A program made the translations under genes and the position numbers. Under the pieces are notes generated by a model. It did no database searches and had not been told where the DNA came from. It worked only from the letters and a program-made list of their open reading frames with translations. From Alisma plantago-aquatica (Eukaryota; Streptophyta; Magnoliopsida; Alismatales; Alismataceae), in contig OY856409.1 of the NCBI GenBank assembly GCA_963693085.1, forward strand, positions 659,538,591 through 659,602,590: 64,000 bases of DNA. Direction: 5' to 3'. Below are positions 36,761 through 48,080 of this stretch, one piece after another (positions within the stretch are counted from its first letter, which is position 1; the number at the start of each line of letters is the position of its first letter).

Positions 36761-37171
36761 TCTTTGACATAACAGGAAATAAAATTCTATCCTTTTTTAC
36801 ATTTCTTAAAAAGGGAAACCCTGAGTTACATTCGGGGGGAGAAAAGGTAGGAGAGAATCTCGAATTATTTCGAGTTACACCAGGAATAGGAGAAGGAAGA
36901 TCGGTGCGCAGACCGAGATGCAAGCAACCACATACAACCATACACAGATAGGGTTTATTGGCCATAACCACGCTATACATCCCCCAAAAAACTCGTTTAA
37001 GGGCGACGCATATCGAGTGCATTAATAATACATATCATATATGTAATTGGGATTTGTGGATTTAGGATTGGACATGCATAAAGCCAACATTATTCGCATC
37101 ATATGCAATAAATAAAGGCGACAAACCAAAATCTATAATATCGATATTCCTAAAATATAGAGCAGTTGACG

Positions 37172-37185
37172 TGGCTCTGATACCA
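37172..37185 (-). promoter_or_regulatory. Primer-binding site, initiator tRNA-Met type
   Basis: Minus strand TGGTATCAGAGCCA, one base inside the 5' LTR. Complementary to the 3' end of plant initiator tRNA-Met. Confidence 0.92.
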
Positions 37186-37186
37186 C

Positions 37187-39425
37187 TGTTGGGTTTTAGG
37201 GGAGGCAGAGAAGGCAGCGGAAACAAAAATTTTCTCCCCAAACCCAGAACAAGGAAACGCGTCAACATCTATACAATAGGAAAGGATGGTTTGTGGAATC
37301 ATACCTTGTCCCGAGGCTTGCTCGGTGACAATACCTCGCGCCTTGCGCGGTCTTCAAATCCGATATTGGACGGTGTCTGTGCAGCTCCTGGTCGCACCGG
37401 GACTGACGACTCCTCCCACTGGGACTGTCGGGGTTGATAGTTGTTCTCCTGAGCGGCAGAAACCTCCCGCCTCTGAAGTAGTCCACACGGACCACCTGGA
37501 ACTCCACACTCCTTATCCCACAAGGAGTTGGAAGGAGTCGCACCCTCCTGTTGACGTACTAGTCGCCAACACACTCTCCTGCTTCCAGTTGCAACTGTAG
37601 TTGTCTTTCCCTTACTACACCTCCCTTTGCGGGTAGCACTTGCTCGGGCTCTCTCAGTTACCAAAACCAGAGAACGACAACTTTTTAGAGCAACTGGTTG
37701 TAGTGAGTTGTACTTTGAGAAGCCCCCAATACCCCTATATATATAGGAGGGTCATGGGACAAGGTTCTCCATCCTGGGCAATATGGGACTAAAGAAGGAG
37801 TAGAAGGGTTCGAGATTTTCCACAAAAACAACCAACTCGCAACCTAAACCGGTCGTTTCACAACTGAAACGGTTGGTTGGGGATCTGAGCCAGTCGGTTG
37901 ACACTCAACCGATCAGTTGGGACCCATGAGCCGGTCAGTTCACTTTCTGAACCGGTCAGTTCGTGGTCCTGGTCAGTTCCCGATTGACTTTCCAACTCTT
38001 GTTTCTAATTGGTATCGAATACCAATCCTTGTTCCAATCAAATTGGGCAAGTGAAACGCAAGGAAAATTCTCACCAATCCTACTTTCCCAATTTGCCCGG
38101 TTGCAACAATTGAACCGCTCGTTTCAACATTTGAAGCAATCATTCACCCTGTCCTTGAGCCGATCGGCTCAACCCTTGAGATGACCAGTTCACCAAGCTC
38201 AGCCGATCGGTTCATCTCATGAGCCGATCAGTTGGGAGTGCAGATTGTGCAGAATCAGTCAATTGTGGTTTCAATCAATTCGATACTCTAATCAATCTGT
38301 CCAACACCTTGAACACTATGATTTTGAGCTATCAATCAATTGAGTGTTTAATTGAACTACTAAACTCCTTTAGTAATCAATCTAAACATTGTTTGTGGAC
38401 AAAACTCCTCTTCCAGGTTAAATCCTATGTGTGTGACCCTGCAGGTCCATTTCACGTTGGCATTGAAAGTCCATAAAACTTATGACTTCACAAGCAAAGA
38501 GCGGTGCCTAGTCACACATCAGATCTACCCAAGTGAAAGTAGAAAGTTGGAGAACAACTTTCAATCCTACAATCTGTGAATGGTGTTACAGTGAATGTAT
38601 AATTCCTTTGTCGCTGATATCACGAATGAACTCGAGGCATGGAACAGTCATCCTGTCAACGTTCATTCACTTTCTTGATCTCAGAGTAGATTGAACGAGA
38701 TATGTATGACATCAATATCACATACTGATTCACACATGCGTGCGCACGCCTATCTCAATCCTACTCATCAAGTGGCCTTGGATATCAAACTCCCTCACGA
38801 GGGACAAATCCCATATCTATCACTCACCCCTCAAAAGCCCCATGTGTCAAAGCCACCCAATCATCACCTTTATAACAACCCATGTTTCAGGACTGCGTTT
38901 GATGATGTCAAAGTGTGCCCAATGACATGTGTTGAGTGTAGTGATTTCAGGTCAAAGAATCACACTCACCACCATCACTGTGAGTACTGACTGTGACTAC
39001 CATGTCATGGTTCCATGTGTCAAACTCACGGTGGGTCTGTCCGATACACTTATTCTCTAACAAGTACCTATGTGTTTGGTTTGATATCTCTATATCATGA
39101 CTAATGAGATTTTGTCATCAACCAACACCACAATCTAGTCTTATGTGTCATTTCTGTCTATCTACCTTCCACAATGACATCCGACTAGGGACATAACAAG
39201 AATGTACAAACTCTTAGCATCCGTATGATCTCATCGTTCAGGTCCTTAACCTGAAAGCATACGTCATTGAGTACTGTCATTCTCTAGACATTCAATATAT
39301 TCTATCACTATCTCATATGACTGAACCATAAAGAATTGGAAGCTTGCCTTTGATGTTCATCAAATCAATCTTAATGTATCCCACCAATCATCCCATGATT
39401 GGCTCTCAGGGCATACATACCAACA
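37187..39425 (-). repeat. 5' LTR of the Copia element
   Basis: Same ends as the other LTR. TATA box (TATATATATA, 37736-37745) lies upstream of the expected RNA start on the minus strand. ORFs shared with 31670-32411 are present in both LTRs and carry no known domain. Confidence 0.92.
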
Positions 39426-39430
39426 GTAAC
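39426..39430. repeat. TSD GTAAC of the Copia element, right copy
   Basis: Identical to 30605-30609; giant LTR sequence resumes after it. Confidence 0.93.
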
Positions 39431-39903
39431 ACATGAAGTGTTTTATGTCAAGTAATACATTAAGATGTAAAGAATTTAATGTACTTTGATTAAGTGGGCC
39501 AATGTACCTTGAAGAAATGGGTTGAGCCAATTTAATAGAGTATGATGCAATCAACATCCTAGTAAGGATAAGAGAGAAATTTATACATGTGTGATAATCA
39601 TGTTATGAGCATACATTGATACTCCTAATATGTGTGGAGTATGAATTAGGGTTGTGATTCTTGATGAATGTACTTGAAAACCCTAATTGACCTAAAAAGG
39701 GAAACCTTAACCATAATGATGGGTAATGATAAGATTTGAAACCACGATTGGTTAATAAAGGGAAACCATAACCCTAATTATATTGAAACCATGCTGGTAT
39801 CATGAGATAATGAGCATAGCTAAGAATGAGCTATGATGTTTCATATAATACAGACTATATGGGTCTTTTAAGTCATGTGAAATACTTGTACAACAAGTAT
39901 AAT

Positions 39904-40145
39904 GTTTATATAGGTCTTATGACCTAGAGATGGTTGTTGCCTAGTGAGAGTTGACAAGATGTTTATATACGTCTTATGACCTAGAGATGGTTGTTGCCTA
40001 GTGAGAGGTGACAAGATGTTTATATAGGTCTTATGACCTAGAGATGGTTGTTGCCTAGTGAGAGGTGACAAGATGTTTATATAGGTCTTATGACCAAGAC
40101 ATGGTTGTTTCCTAGTGAGAGGTGACACGATATTTATAAAAGTCT
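39904..40145 (+). repeat. 57-bp tandem array in the giant LTR, cut by the LINE
   Basis: Four units of GTTTATATAGGTCTTATGAC..GTGAGAGGTGACAAGAT, period 57 bp. A fifth unit is split at 40145 and resumes at 47051. The 57-bp period keeps one minus-strand frame open, giving an apparent 86-codon ORF without meaning. Confidence 0.85.
40130..40145. repeat. LINE TSD, left copy
   Basis: ATATTTATAAAAGTCT, identical to 47051-47066. Confidence 0.95.
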
Positions 40146-40919
40146 ACGGGCCCTGACCTCCTTTTCTCTTTTGCAATTCCACATGATATGTACACGTGAG
40201 TCTGGAACTATCGTATCGTGTAGCTCTCATGTCGGTCAGATCCCTCCCAACGATCATGTAGCGCATCGGCAATCTCGCCCGATACAGCTCTCGTATCGCT
40301 TTAGTTGGAGTCCGACACAGGTGGGTATCGTTCGGTGGTAGCCGATCCCGTAATGAGTTAGGTGATGCAGTATCGGGAAGCTTTCAGTATCGGGTAGCTA
40401 CAGTATCCAGTAACGTGTTAGTTTCTGGACTGAGGCATCGTCTTGTGGCTGAGAGCAAAGCTTTCTGTATCGTGCATGTACTGATCGTATCGTGCATGGA
40501 CATCATATTCATTGGCCTGGTAGCAGCGGCAGCTCTCGTATCGTGCAGCTCTCGTATCGTGCAGCTCGGACTGGAGCTCTCGTATCGTGCAGCTCCAATA
40601 TCGGGTGAGCATAGCTCCAGTATAGTGCAGCTACAGTATCGGGCAGCTTCCTAGTTGCTGGACCGTGGTCGTGTATCGGGTGATATTATTAAATATGTCT
40701 TCAGTTTGAGCTTGTGGTTGAGAGAAAAGCATTCTGTATCGTGCATGAGCTGATGCAGATACAAGCTTGGTAGCTAATACGTTATAGGGAGTCGATACGC
40801 AAAAAAGCTTGTTGATACGCGTTGGCAAACCGTTACAGAGGAAACGAGAGCAAAGCATACCATATCGTGCATGAGTTGAGCTCTCGTATCGTGCATGAGG
40901 GGGTAAGTACCCGATCAAG
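40146..40919 (+). promoter_or_regulatory. LINE 5' region with TATCGTGCA/TATCGGG word array
   Basis: About 20 occurrences of TATCG-based words, mostly TATCGTGCATG, CTCGTATCGTGCAGCTC and TATCGGG, irregularly spaced over 700 bp upstream of the ORF1 ATG. LINEs carry an internal promoter here. That the words are promoter elements is inferred. Confidence 0.6.
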
Positions 40920-42668
40920 ATGTTGCCCTCACCCCTTTTGCGTAGGGTGACAAGACAGACCATGCGAGATCGCGGGATGCAACAGGTCGTTGCGGAGAGG
41001 AGAAACAAGATGATATCGACTGCAGTCTCACCGGAGGAGGTGCTTTCCGACATTAGGGTTGTGATGACCAGCGAAGACACGCTGCATGTCTCGCCGTCTA
41101 GGGTTTCGGTGGTGGAAGAACGGAGGGATGATCGACCCGATCGTGCTGGGCCCGAGCAGACGGAGGTTCCAGCGTCTAGTAGCCCATTGACGACGCAGCC
41201 GCAGGAAGATACCCAGGGTCCTGATGATGAGGGGGCGCCACCACCGCCACCGAGGGAGGAAGGAGACGTAACTGCTCCTATGGGGATTGAGTCGGACTGC
41301 CCGCCGATCGACCATACTGGTCTGGTGAATCAAGCGACGCGGTCATCTGAGATCAGAACGACGGAGGTTCTTGCTGTCCCAAACCCTAGGCAGGAGCCTA
41401 TTCCGACACCCATCACACAGCCGGTCGTCTCGCAGTGGCCACAGAGGAAGACACCGCTATACGGGATCCCTCACGACACATGCTTCAGATGTATGGGGAG
41501 AGGCCATTGGCAGGCGCAGCGTAGAGGAAGCAAGGTTTGCTATAAGTGTCGTAGACCAGGTCATGTGGCTGCTATATGCACATAGTATATGCCGAGACAG
41601 AGGCCACCGGACGTACACTCAAGGGTGACGTTTCCACCATTGCCGTCGGGCATCCCGGCCAGGGGCGGTCCGCAACACATCCCTAAGCGCATCGCTATTG
41701 ATGTCGGGCCTGACGACGAGATGCGCAAAGCGAAGATGACGGCGCTTGAGAGGGCGGTGGAGATATCATGGCCATATGGTGTTCAATGGAAGGAGCTTTT
41801 CCCGTTCTTGCGGCAGTGCTGGCCCAATGCGGCAGACCTATACAAATTTGCGGAACGTAAGGCTATTGCTTTCTTCTCATGCGATAAGGAGGCAAAGGAA
41901 GTAAAGGAGAAAGGCGTACCGGATATGCACGGGAAAAAAATTGATTTGCAACTCATGAGTAATGGAGAATAGCACCAACGGAAGGAGGCTTTCTGGTTTT
42001 GGGTAGCAGACATCCCTATTACCTGCAGAGATGATGACACGATGGAGAAGATGATATCACCTTTCGGTAAGCTGAGGCTCATTTCAGACTGGCAGAAGGA
42101 AAAAGATGACTTATCTGGCTTGATTATCCTAGTTGAGGCATTCAGTGAAGATGTCCCTCAATTTGTATCTCTTACTTACGGGCAGCGTCGGACATCTGTG
42201 CAGTTCTTCATGTTGGCAAGAGGGTCGGTGGGGTCCAATAGCACACACCTTACTGAGTTTGGGAGAGAGTCAGGGATACCTAGGGAGGCCTTATCTATGC
42301 AGAGGAAGAAGATTGTATCTAATGCCATGGTGGTTGTGTCAGACAAAACCTCGGATTCTAGAGCGATACCTCAGGCGCGGAGCCCATCCCCGATCAGGCA
42401 GCACCATAGATCACCTAGACGAGTGGTCGAGGATAGAGAGGGCAACAACATATTTTTGTCAAACAGACGATTGGAGGATTTCATTTCCCTTGAGTGTGAC
42501 TATGCTGATCATAGGAGGACATATGGAAGGAGTCATAGCAGACATAGAAGAGATGGGGATGATAGCCGGTACCACAGACGGTATCATTCCAGGAGGAGAC
42601 ACTCAAACTACGACGGAGAATTCTTTGATGGATACTGGTCAGAGTTGGAGGGGGGATATAGCCCCTGA
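40920..42668 (+). pseudogene. LINE ORF1 (RNA-binding Gag-like protein), two in-frame stops
   Basis: One frame from ATG 40920 to the stop before 42669, interrupted by TAG at 41583-41585 and 41970-41972. The N-terminal part is acidic and Pro-rich. Cys-knuckle text follows at residues 188-220: a degenerate first knuckle (CFRCMGRGHW, final Cys missing) and a complete CX2CX4HX4C (CYKCRRPGHVAAIC). Then comes a DUF4283-like region (ALERAVEISWPYGVQWKELF to FWFWVADIPITCRDDDTMEK). The C-terminus is Arg/His-rich. ORF1 proteins coat LINE RNA. Both stops fit CAG to TAG changes. ORF2 starts 40 bp downstream. Confidence 0.85.
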
Positions 42669-42708
42669 TCGTTTTCATCTTTGGTGGTGACGGTGGCACA
42701 AAGTTAAT

Positions 42709-45700
42709 ATGGACTTTACTTCTATTTTTTGGAACATCAGAGGGGCATCTAATAATCCTACGAGGAGATGTCTAAGCAGAATTTGTGGTAGATATAAACC
42801 AGGTGTGGTTTGTTTGTTTGAGCCGTTTCTCCATGCTGAACAGGCTGCGGAACTCATGGACATTGTGAGGCTTGATTGGACGGTGGATAATCAAGAGGAG
42901 GAAGGGAAGATTTGGTTCTACACAAACATAGATACAAATCCTTCTATTTTCAAGAGACATAGGCAACACATCACGGTGAGATTGGAGGCCAGCGATGGGG
43001 CAAAGTTCTTTGTTACAGCCATATATGCCAGTTGTGATCACCTTGAGAGGAGGTCTTTGTGGGAAGAGATAATGACAATGGCGGAACATATAGGTGATGA
43101 GCCATGGATGATTGCAGGTGACTTCAATGTGGTACATAATATAAGGGAGAGAGGAGGCGGGAACACACCAGGTTATCAGGACATGCTGGATTTCAACACC
43201 TTGATTGCGGATGTTGCTTTGGATGAAATTCCGTTTGAAGGCAGTCAATTCACTTGGGTGAACAAGCAAATTCTTACACCTACTATGTGGCAGAGAATAG
43301 ATAGGGTGTTAGTGAATGAGGCATGGATGGTGGCGAGGCCCGCAACCAGATCGATACACTTAACCATAAATAGAGTTTCTGATCACAGTCCAATAGTGAC
43401 AATTCCAGGCGATCAAGCGATAGAGAGAAAGACGGCACATTTTGTTTTCATGAAGGCGTGGCTCGAGCACGAAGATTGTTTAAAGGTGATTGAACAGGCT
43501 TGGAGTGAACAGGTGACTGGGCACCTGTCCTTCATTTTCTGTCACAAGCTTAAAAGAGTTAGATCAGCTTTGCGAAGATGGAGCAAAGAGTCCTATGGAG
43601 AAATCAAGCAGTGCATCAAAGACTTGGAGGATGTGGTGTTTACTACACAGGTGGCGTTCGATGGGAACCCAACTATGGCGAATGAAGCTAACCTGAGGAC
43701 GGCTGAGAAAGAAATGCAACAATTGTTGGATGAAGAAGAGGCGATGTGGAAAGAGAAAATGAGGATAAGCTGGCTTCAAGACGGGGAGCGTAATATGAAA
43801 TTTTATCATGCTACCGTCAAAGCATGAAGGAAGCGCAGGAGGCTTAACAGCGTGGTCTTACAGGATGGCACGTGTATATCGGATCCTAAGATGATGGAGG
43901 AGGTGGCGGCGGACCTCTATAAACATTTCTTCAATGAGGTGGTGGAAACAAATGTACCTGACTTGGAGGATTTCTTGCATAATATCCCGGAGTTGGTATC
44001 TATGGATGAAAATATTTCCCTTCTCGCTGTCCCCCGTGAAGAGGAGGTTGTGAAGGCCCTACTAAAGATGGACTCCTCAGCAGCTCCAGGTCTGGATGGG
44101 TTCACTGGGATGTTCTTCCGGGCTGCTTGGTCAATCATTGGTGCGGATTTTATGAAGATGACGGAGGCTTTCTTTAGAGGACATCCTTGCTTTAGGGGCT
44201 TTTTCTACTGTCGTATTCTGCTTATTCCTAAGGTGGATTGCCCAAAGAGACTACCAAAGGACTTTAGGCCAATCTCTATTGAAAACGTTGCCCTCCGTAT
44301 TCTTGCACGTATTCTCAGTAATAGGATGGCTCCCATGATGCCGAGATTGATTTCCAAGGTACAAGGTGCTTTTGTTAAAGGATCTGACATCACTCATCAT
44401 GTCAGGCTTGTGAAGGAGCTGATGCACGACATCAATAAAAGCCAAGGGACACCCAATGTGATTCTGAAGTATGATATGTTGAAAGCTTACGATAGGACTG
44501 ACTAGAATGTTCTGTGGAGAGTGATGCAGCAATTTGGGTTTAGTACGGATATGGTGAAGTTGTGCTTAAGTTTCTTTTCTAATACATGGGCTACCGTCAC
44601 GGTTGGGGACGAAACTGCAGGATTTTTTCCGATGAGTAGAGGACTCAAGCAAGGTTGTGCGCTATCCCCTTTCTTGTTTATTCTTTTCAAGGAGATTCTA
44701 TGTAGAAAATTTCTGAAGATAGAAGAGGAGGGACACATTTCAAGATTCAAGATCAGGGAGGAGGCGATTCCGCCAAGCATTCTATTATATGCGGATGACA
44801 TTGCTTTATTCTTCAATGCTGATCAAAGATCGATGGAGAAGGTTAGGGATGCTTTTGAGGCATATGAAAGGGCCACGAGGCAAAGAATCAATAAAGATAA
44901 ATCCATATGTGTAGTAGGTGGGAAAGATTTGGAGATGATAAATAGTGTGGCAGTTTGTATGGATATGGGGGCAGCAAAGGAATCTATCACTTACCTGGGT
45001 ATCCCTATAACAAAAGGAAGGATGAGACTCAACGACTTCGAGTTCTTGATGAAGAAGATTGTTAATAAATTCACAACTTGGAGATCCAAACTCCTATCCT
45101 TTGCGGGAAGAAGACTTCTAATCGCTCACGTGCTATCATCCATTCCTGTATATATGGTGGCTGCGATTGGCGTTCCGGTGGGGATTGCAGACCGCATTGA
45201 GAGGAAGCTTTCTCATTTCTTGTGGGCGGGCAGGGATGAACAACATAGAAAAGCTTGGCTCAGTTGGCACAGAGTTGCAAGACCGCTATCTCAAGGTGGG
45301 CTGGGGTTTCCAACGCTCCGTCTGATAAATGATGCTTTCGTTGGGAAGGCTTGTTGGGAGGTGTTGACGGCGAATTCAATATGGGCCAGTTTCTGCAGGG
45401 GGAAGTATGCCAATGTGGTAGCAGGTTGTGATAATGTATTTCCCGGTTCCTTGAGGTTGGGACCTTCTCCTTCTCCGTACTGGAAACGTATATGGGATAT
45501 GATGCCGTGGGTGTTCCCTATGTGTAGATGGGTGGTAGGGAGAGGTGAAATTCCTTTCTGGGACTCGAGGTGGTGTGAGCAGCGTTCGACAAATCATGCT
45601 AGATTCACTAGTGATAGAAGACACCCTTTTCTTATTAAAGACTTCTGGATTGAAGGCCAGGGATGGGATTGGGATTTACTGAGGACGATAGTTAACGATG

Positions 45701-46914
45701 ATGGGTTGGATATCATCCGTGAATCTAACGCATGGATCACTGATGTGGAAGATAGAATGATATGGAGTCTGGGGTTGAGAGGTGTATTCTCTATGAGATC
45801 ATTCAAAAAGCTATTGATGGTAGATGGAAGAGAAGGTCCTGCTGGGTTAGAGTGCATTTGGAAGAGTAGCTTCCCTAAGGCGGCGGCTTTCATTTGGAAG
45901 TCTGTTAGAGGGGCCACGTCAACGGATGATAATATTAAAGCTAGATGTTGCATTCCCTTTGCATCTCGATGCAACTGCTGCGAGGAGCCGCACGAGGAGA
46001 GCATTGGACACCTTATTTTCCATGGAAAAATGGTGGGTTTCTTTTGGGGTAAGTTTGCCGAGCTGACAGATATTCATCCACCTAATGACGTCAGATCCCT
46101 AATAGATACCTGTGTTTTGGGGAAGAGGAAGAAACTAAAGGAGTGGCTAGCTGGAAACCTGGCAGTTCTGATCCCGTATAGCATATGGCGGTTGAGATGC
46201 CAAGCTAGATTTGAGGAGCAACATAGACCTTTCTCTCATGAATGGATTTGGGTTATTGCGGTGCTGAACGTCCAGCTGAAGAGGAGATCTTTTGTGTTAG
46301 ATAGAGATAACAACATTTATGCACAGATGAGGGAGGTGAGCTTGACTGAGCCGCGAGTCTTGATGAGACAGATAGAGCTGGTGAGATGGCAGACTCCTGA
46401 CCTGCATAATCTTAAGCTCAACCTCACGATCGGGAGAGATAGAGATAACCAAGGAGTGTCTCGAAGGTGCGCAGCGGGAGTTATAAGAAATCACAGGGCT
46501 AATATCTGCCTTGTATTTAGAGCTTGGCTCAGGAGTACGGATTACATACTTGCATATATGCAAGCGTGTGCTATCGGGTTGAAGATAGCGAGAGACCATG
46601 CATTGGTCATTTCGGGTATTGAGATTGATGAGGCGTACGTGCATGACATCTTATGGAACAACGGGATGTAACCATGGAAGACGTCACCGTTCGTTAGGGA
46701 GCTGCAAGAGGAGCTTGATTCTGCTATGATATATGGGTCCTTGGTTCACAAGGTCATCAACTCGATACCTCGTGAACTAGGGAAATGGGGCAGCAGGTTG
46801 AATGAGCCATTCATTGCTTCAGATACACTAAATATACCACGTAGAGTAAGAGGTATGGCGGCTTTAGAGAAACGTAGAGTCCCTTACATTGTTTTGCGGA
46901 GTGATGTTGGTTAG
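42709..46914 (+). pseudogene. LINE ORF2 (endonuclease-reverse transcriptase), three in-frame stops
   Basis: One frame of about 1400 codons. The AP-type endonuclease has WNIRG (8-12), GDFN (137-140) and SDHS (224-227). RT has APGLDG (about 459-464), RPISIEN, GLKQGCALSPFLF and the catalytic LYADDIALFF (Asp pair near 695-697). Then come PLSQGGLGFPTLR, a zf-RVT-like Cys/His domain (about 1050-1107) and an RNase H-like end (about 1230-1400; AAGVIRNHRAN, IPRELGKWG) in which the usual Asp and Glu residues are not evident. Stops are TGA 43825-43827 (from CGA), TAG 44503-44505 (from TGG) and TAA 46669-46671. Homology continues after the last stop to 46914. It nicks target DNA and reverse-transcribes LINE RNA; as it stands it is broken. 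Confidence 0.93.
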
Positions 46915-47016
46915 GCTGTTATGATGTTTCTGGTTTTTTTTTGCTCTTTACGTGCACTGTTATAAGCAGGAGCTATAATTTCTGGATGATTGTGCCCACA
47001 TGAGGGGTGTGGGATG

Positions 47017-47022
47017 AATAAA
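47017..47022 (+). terminator. LINE polyadenylation signal
   Basis: AATAAA, about 20 bp before the poly(A) tail at 47042-47050. Confidence 0.75.
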
Positions 47023-47050
47023 AGCGACCCCTGGCTTAACCAAAAAAAAA

Positions 47051-47066
47051 ATATTTATAAAAGTCT
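47051..47066. repeat. LINE TSD, right copy
   Basis: ATATTTATAAAAGTCT directly after the poly(A) run. Confidence 0.95.
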
Positions 47067-47436
47067 CATGATCTAGAGATGGATGTAAGAGATGGTAATG
47101 TTCAAAATAAACTAGGGAAATGGAAACCCCATAACATAATAATAATAATAATAAATGGTTATACAGAAAATAATGAAATCTTGGTCATACATGCATTATG
47201 GTTATAGCCAAATAAGGGCTATAGTGTTTTGAATATGATAAAGTGAGATATGAGGAATACTTGTATCACGTAAAGGATGTCAATGGGTATGATGGTTTGA
47301 CTAAGGTATAATACCTAGTAAAGGCGATGTGGTATTCAGTGATGAGTTTAAGGGATTGATATCCCATAATGAAAGTGAAAGGGAAACATAAAGGTATTCC
47401 AACTGCTATGTAATCTTTAGCAATATGGCCATGATA

Positions 47437-48080
47437 TCACGGGATTGGTATAATCCAATACCTGGATATAGTTTTATAGGATTGGTATAATCCAATACCT
47501 GGATATAGTTTCACAGGATTGGTATAATCCAATACATGGATATAATTTCACAGGATTGGGATAACCTAATACCTGGATATAATTTCATAGGATTGGGATA
47601 ACCCAATACCTGGATATGCTCTCACAAGATTGGCATAATCCAATACCTGGATGATTTCTCACAGTATTGGTACAATCCATTACATGTCTATGATCTCACA
47701 GGATTGGTATAATCCAATACCTGGCTTTAATCTCATAGGATTGGTACAATCCAATACCTAGTTGAACTCTCATAGGATTGGTACAACCCAATACCTGGCT
47801 ATGATCTCACAGGATTGGTACAATCCAATACCTGGATATAATTTCATAGGATTGGCATAATCCAATACCTGGCTTTAATTTCACATGATTGGCATAGTCT
47901 AAAACCTGGATAAAATTTCACAGCATTGGCATAATCCAAAACCTGGCTTTCATTTTACAGGATTGACATAGTCCAATACATAGATATAATTTCATAGGAT
48001 TGGTATAAACCAATACCTGGACAGAATATATTAATGTATATTCACATGATTAGTACAATCCAATACCTTGCTAGCAGATT
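47437..48080 (+). repeat. 37-bp tandem array with inverted-repeat core
   Basis: About 17 units with period 37 bp (starts at 47443, 47480, 47517 and so on). Core GGATTGGTATAATCCAATAC then CTGGATATAATTTCACA. The core holds three overlapping inverted repeats (GGATT/AATCC, ATTGG/CCAAT, GGTAT/ATACC). The giant LTR copies at 14755 and 52242 have at most single diverged units at the corresponding place. Confidence 0.88.

Larger units (their letters stand above)
30610..39425 (-). mobile_element. Ty1/Copia LTR retrotransposon, internally decayed
   Basis: Two LTRs of 2237 and 2239 bp (30610-32846, 37187-39425), TSD GTAAC. A tRNA-Met-type primer site next to the right LTR and a polypurine tract next to the left LTR show that it lies on the minus strand. 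Total 8816 bp, of which 51% is LTR. The 4.3-kb interior keeps only scattered Gag, protease and RT motifs on the minus strand. The RT form (SYVIGIEIYRD) is seen in Angela/Ivana-type clades rather than Sirevirus; finer placement is not possible. Confidence 0.92.
40146..47050 (+). mobile_element. L1-type LINE retrotransposon, near full length
   Basis: 6905 bp between perfect 16-bp TSDs, ending in AATAAA (47017-47022) and a run of nine A. Carries a 5' region rich in repeated words, ORF1 (Gag-like) and ORF2 (endonuclease, RT, zinc-binding domain, RNase H-like domain), all on the plus strand. Both ORFs keep one frame throughout, broken only by single stop codons, so the copy is fairly young and not 5'-truncated in any obvious way. 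Confidence 0.95.

Noticed and set aside
37172..37185. tRNA gene fragment (initiator Met)
   Set aside because: Only the primer-binding complement is present, next to an LTR; no cloverleaf.
39868..40128. 86-codon minus-strand ORF with a 19-residue repeat
   Set aside because: The 57-bp array keeps this frame open by its period; no family similarity.
42772..43269. 165-codon minus-strand ORF
   Set aside because: Antisense to the LINE endonuclease, which has clear catalytic motifs on the plus strand.
47437..48080. CRISPR-like array (37-bp repeats with palindromic core)
   Set aside because: Units are directly adjacent without unique spacers, and the context is plant transposons.
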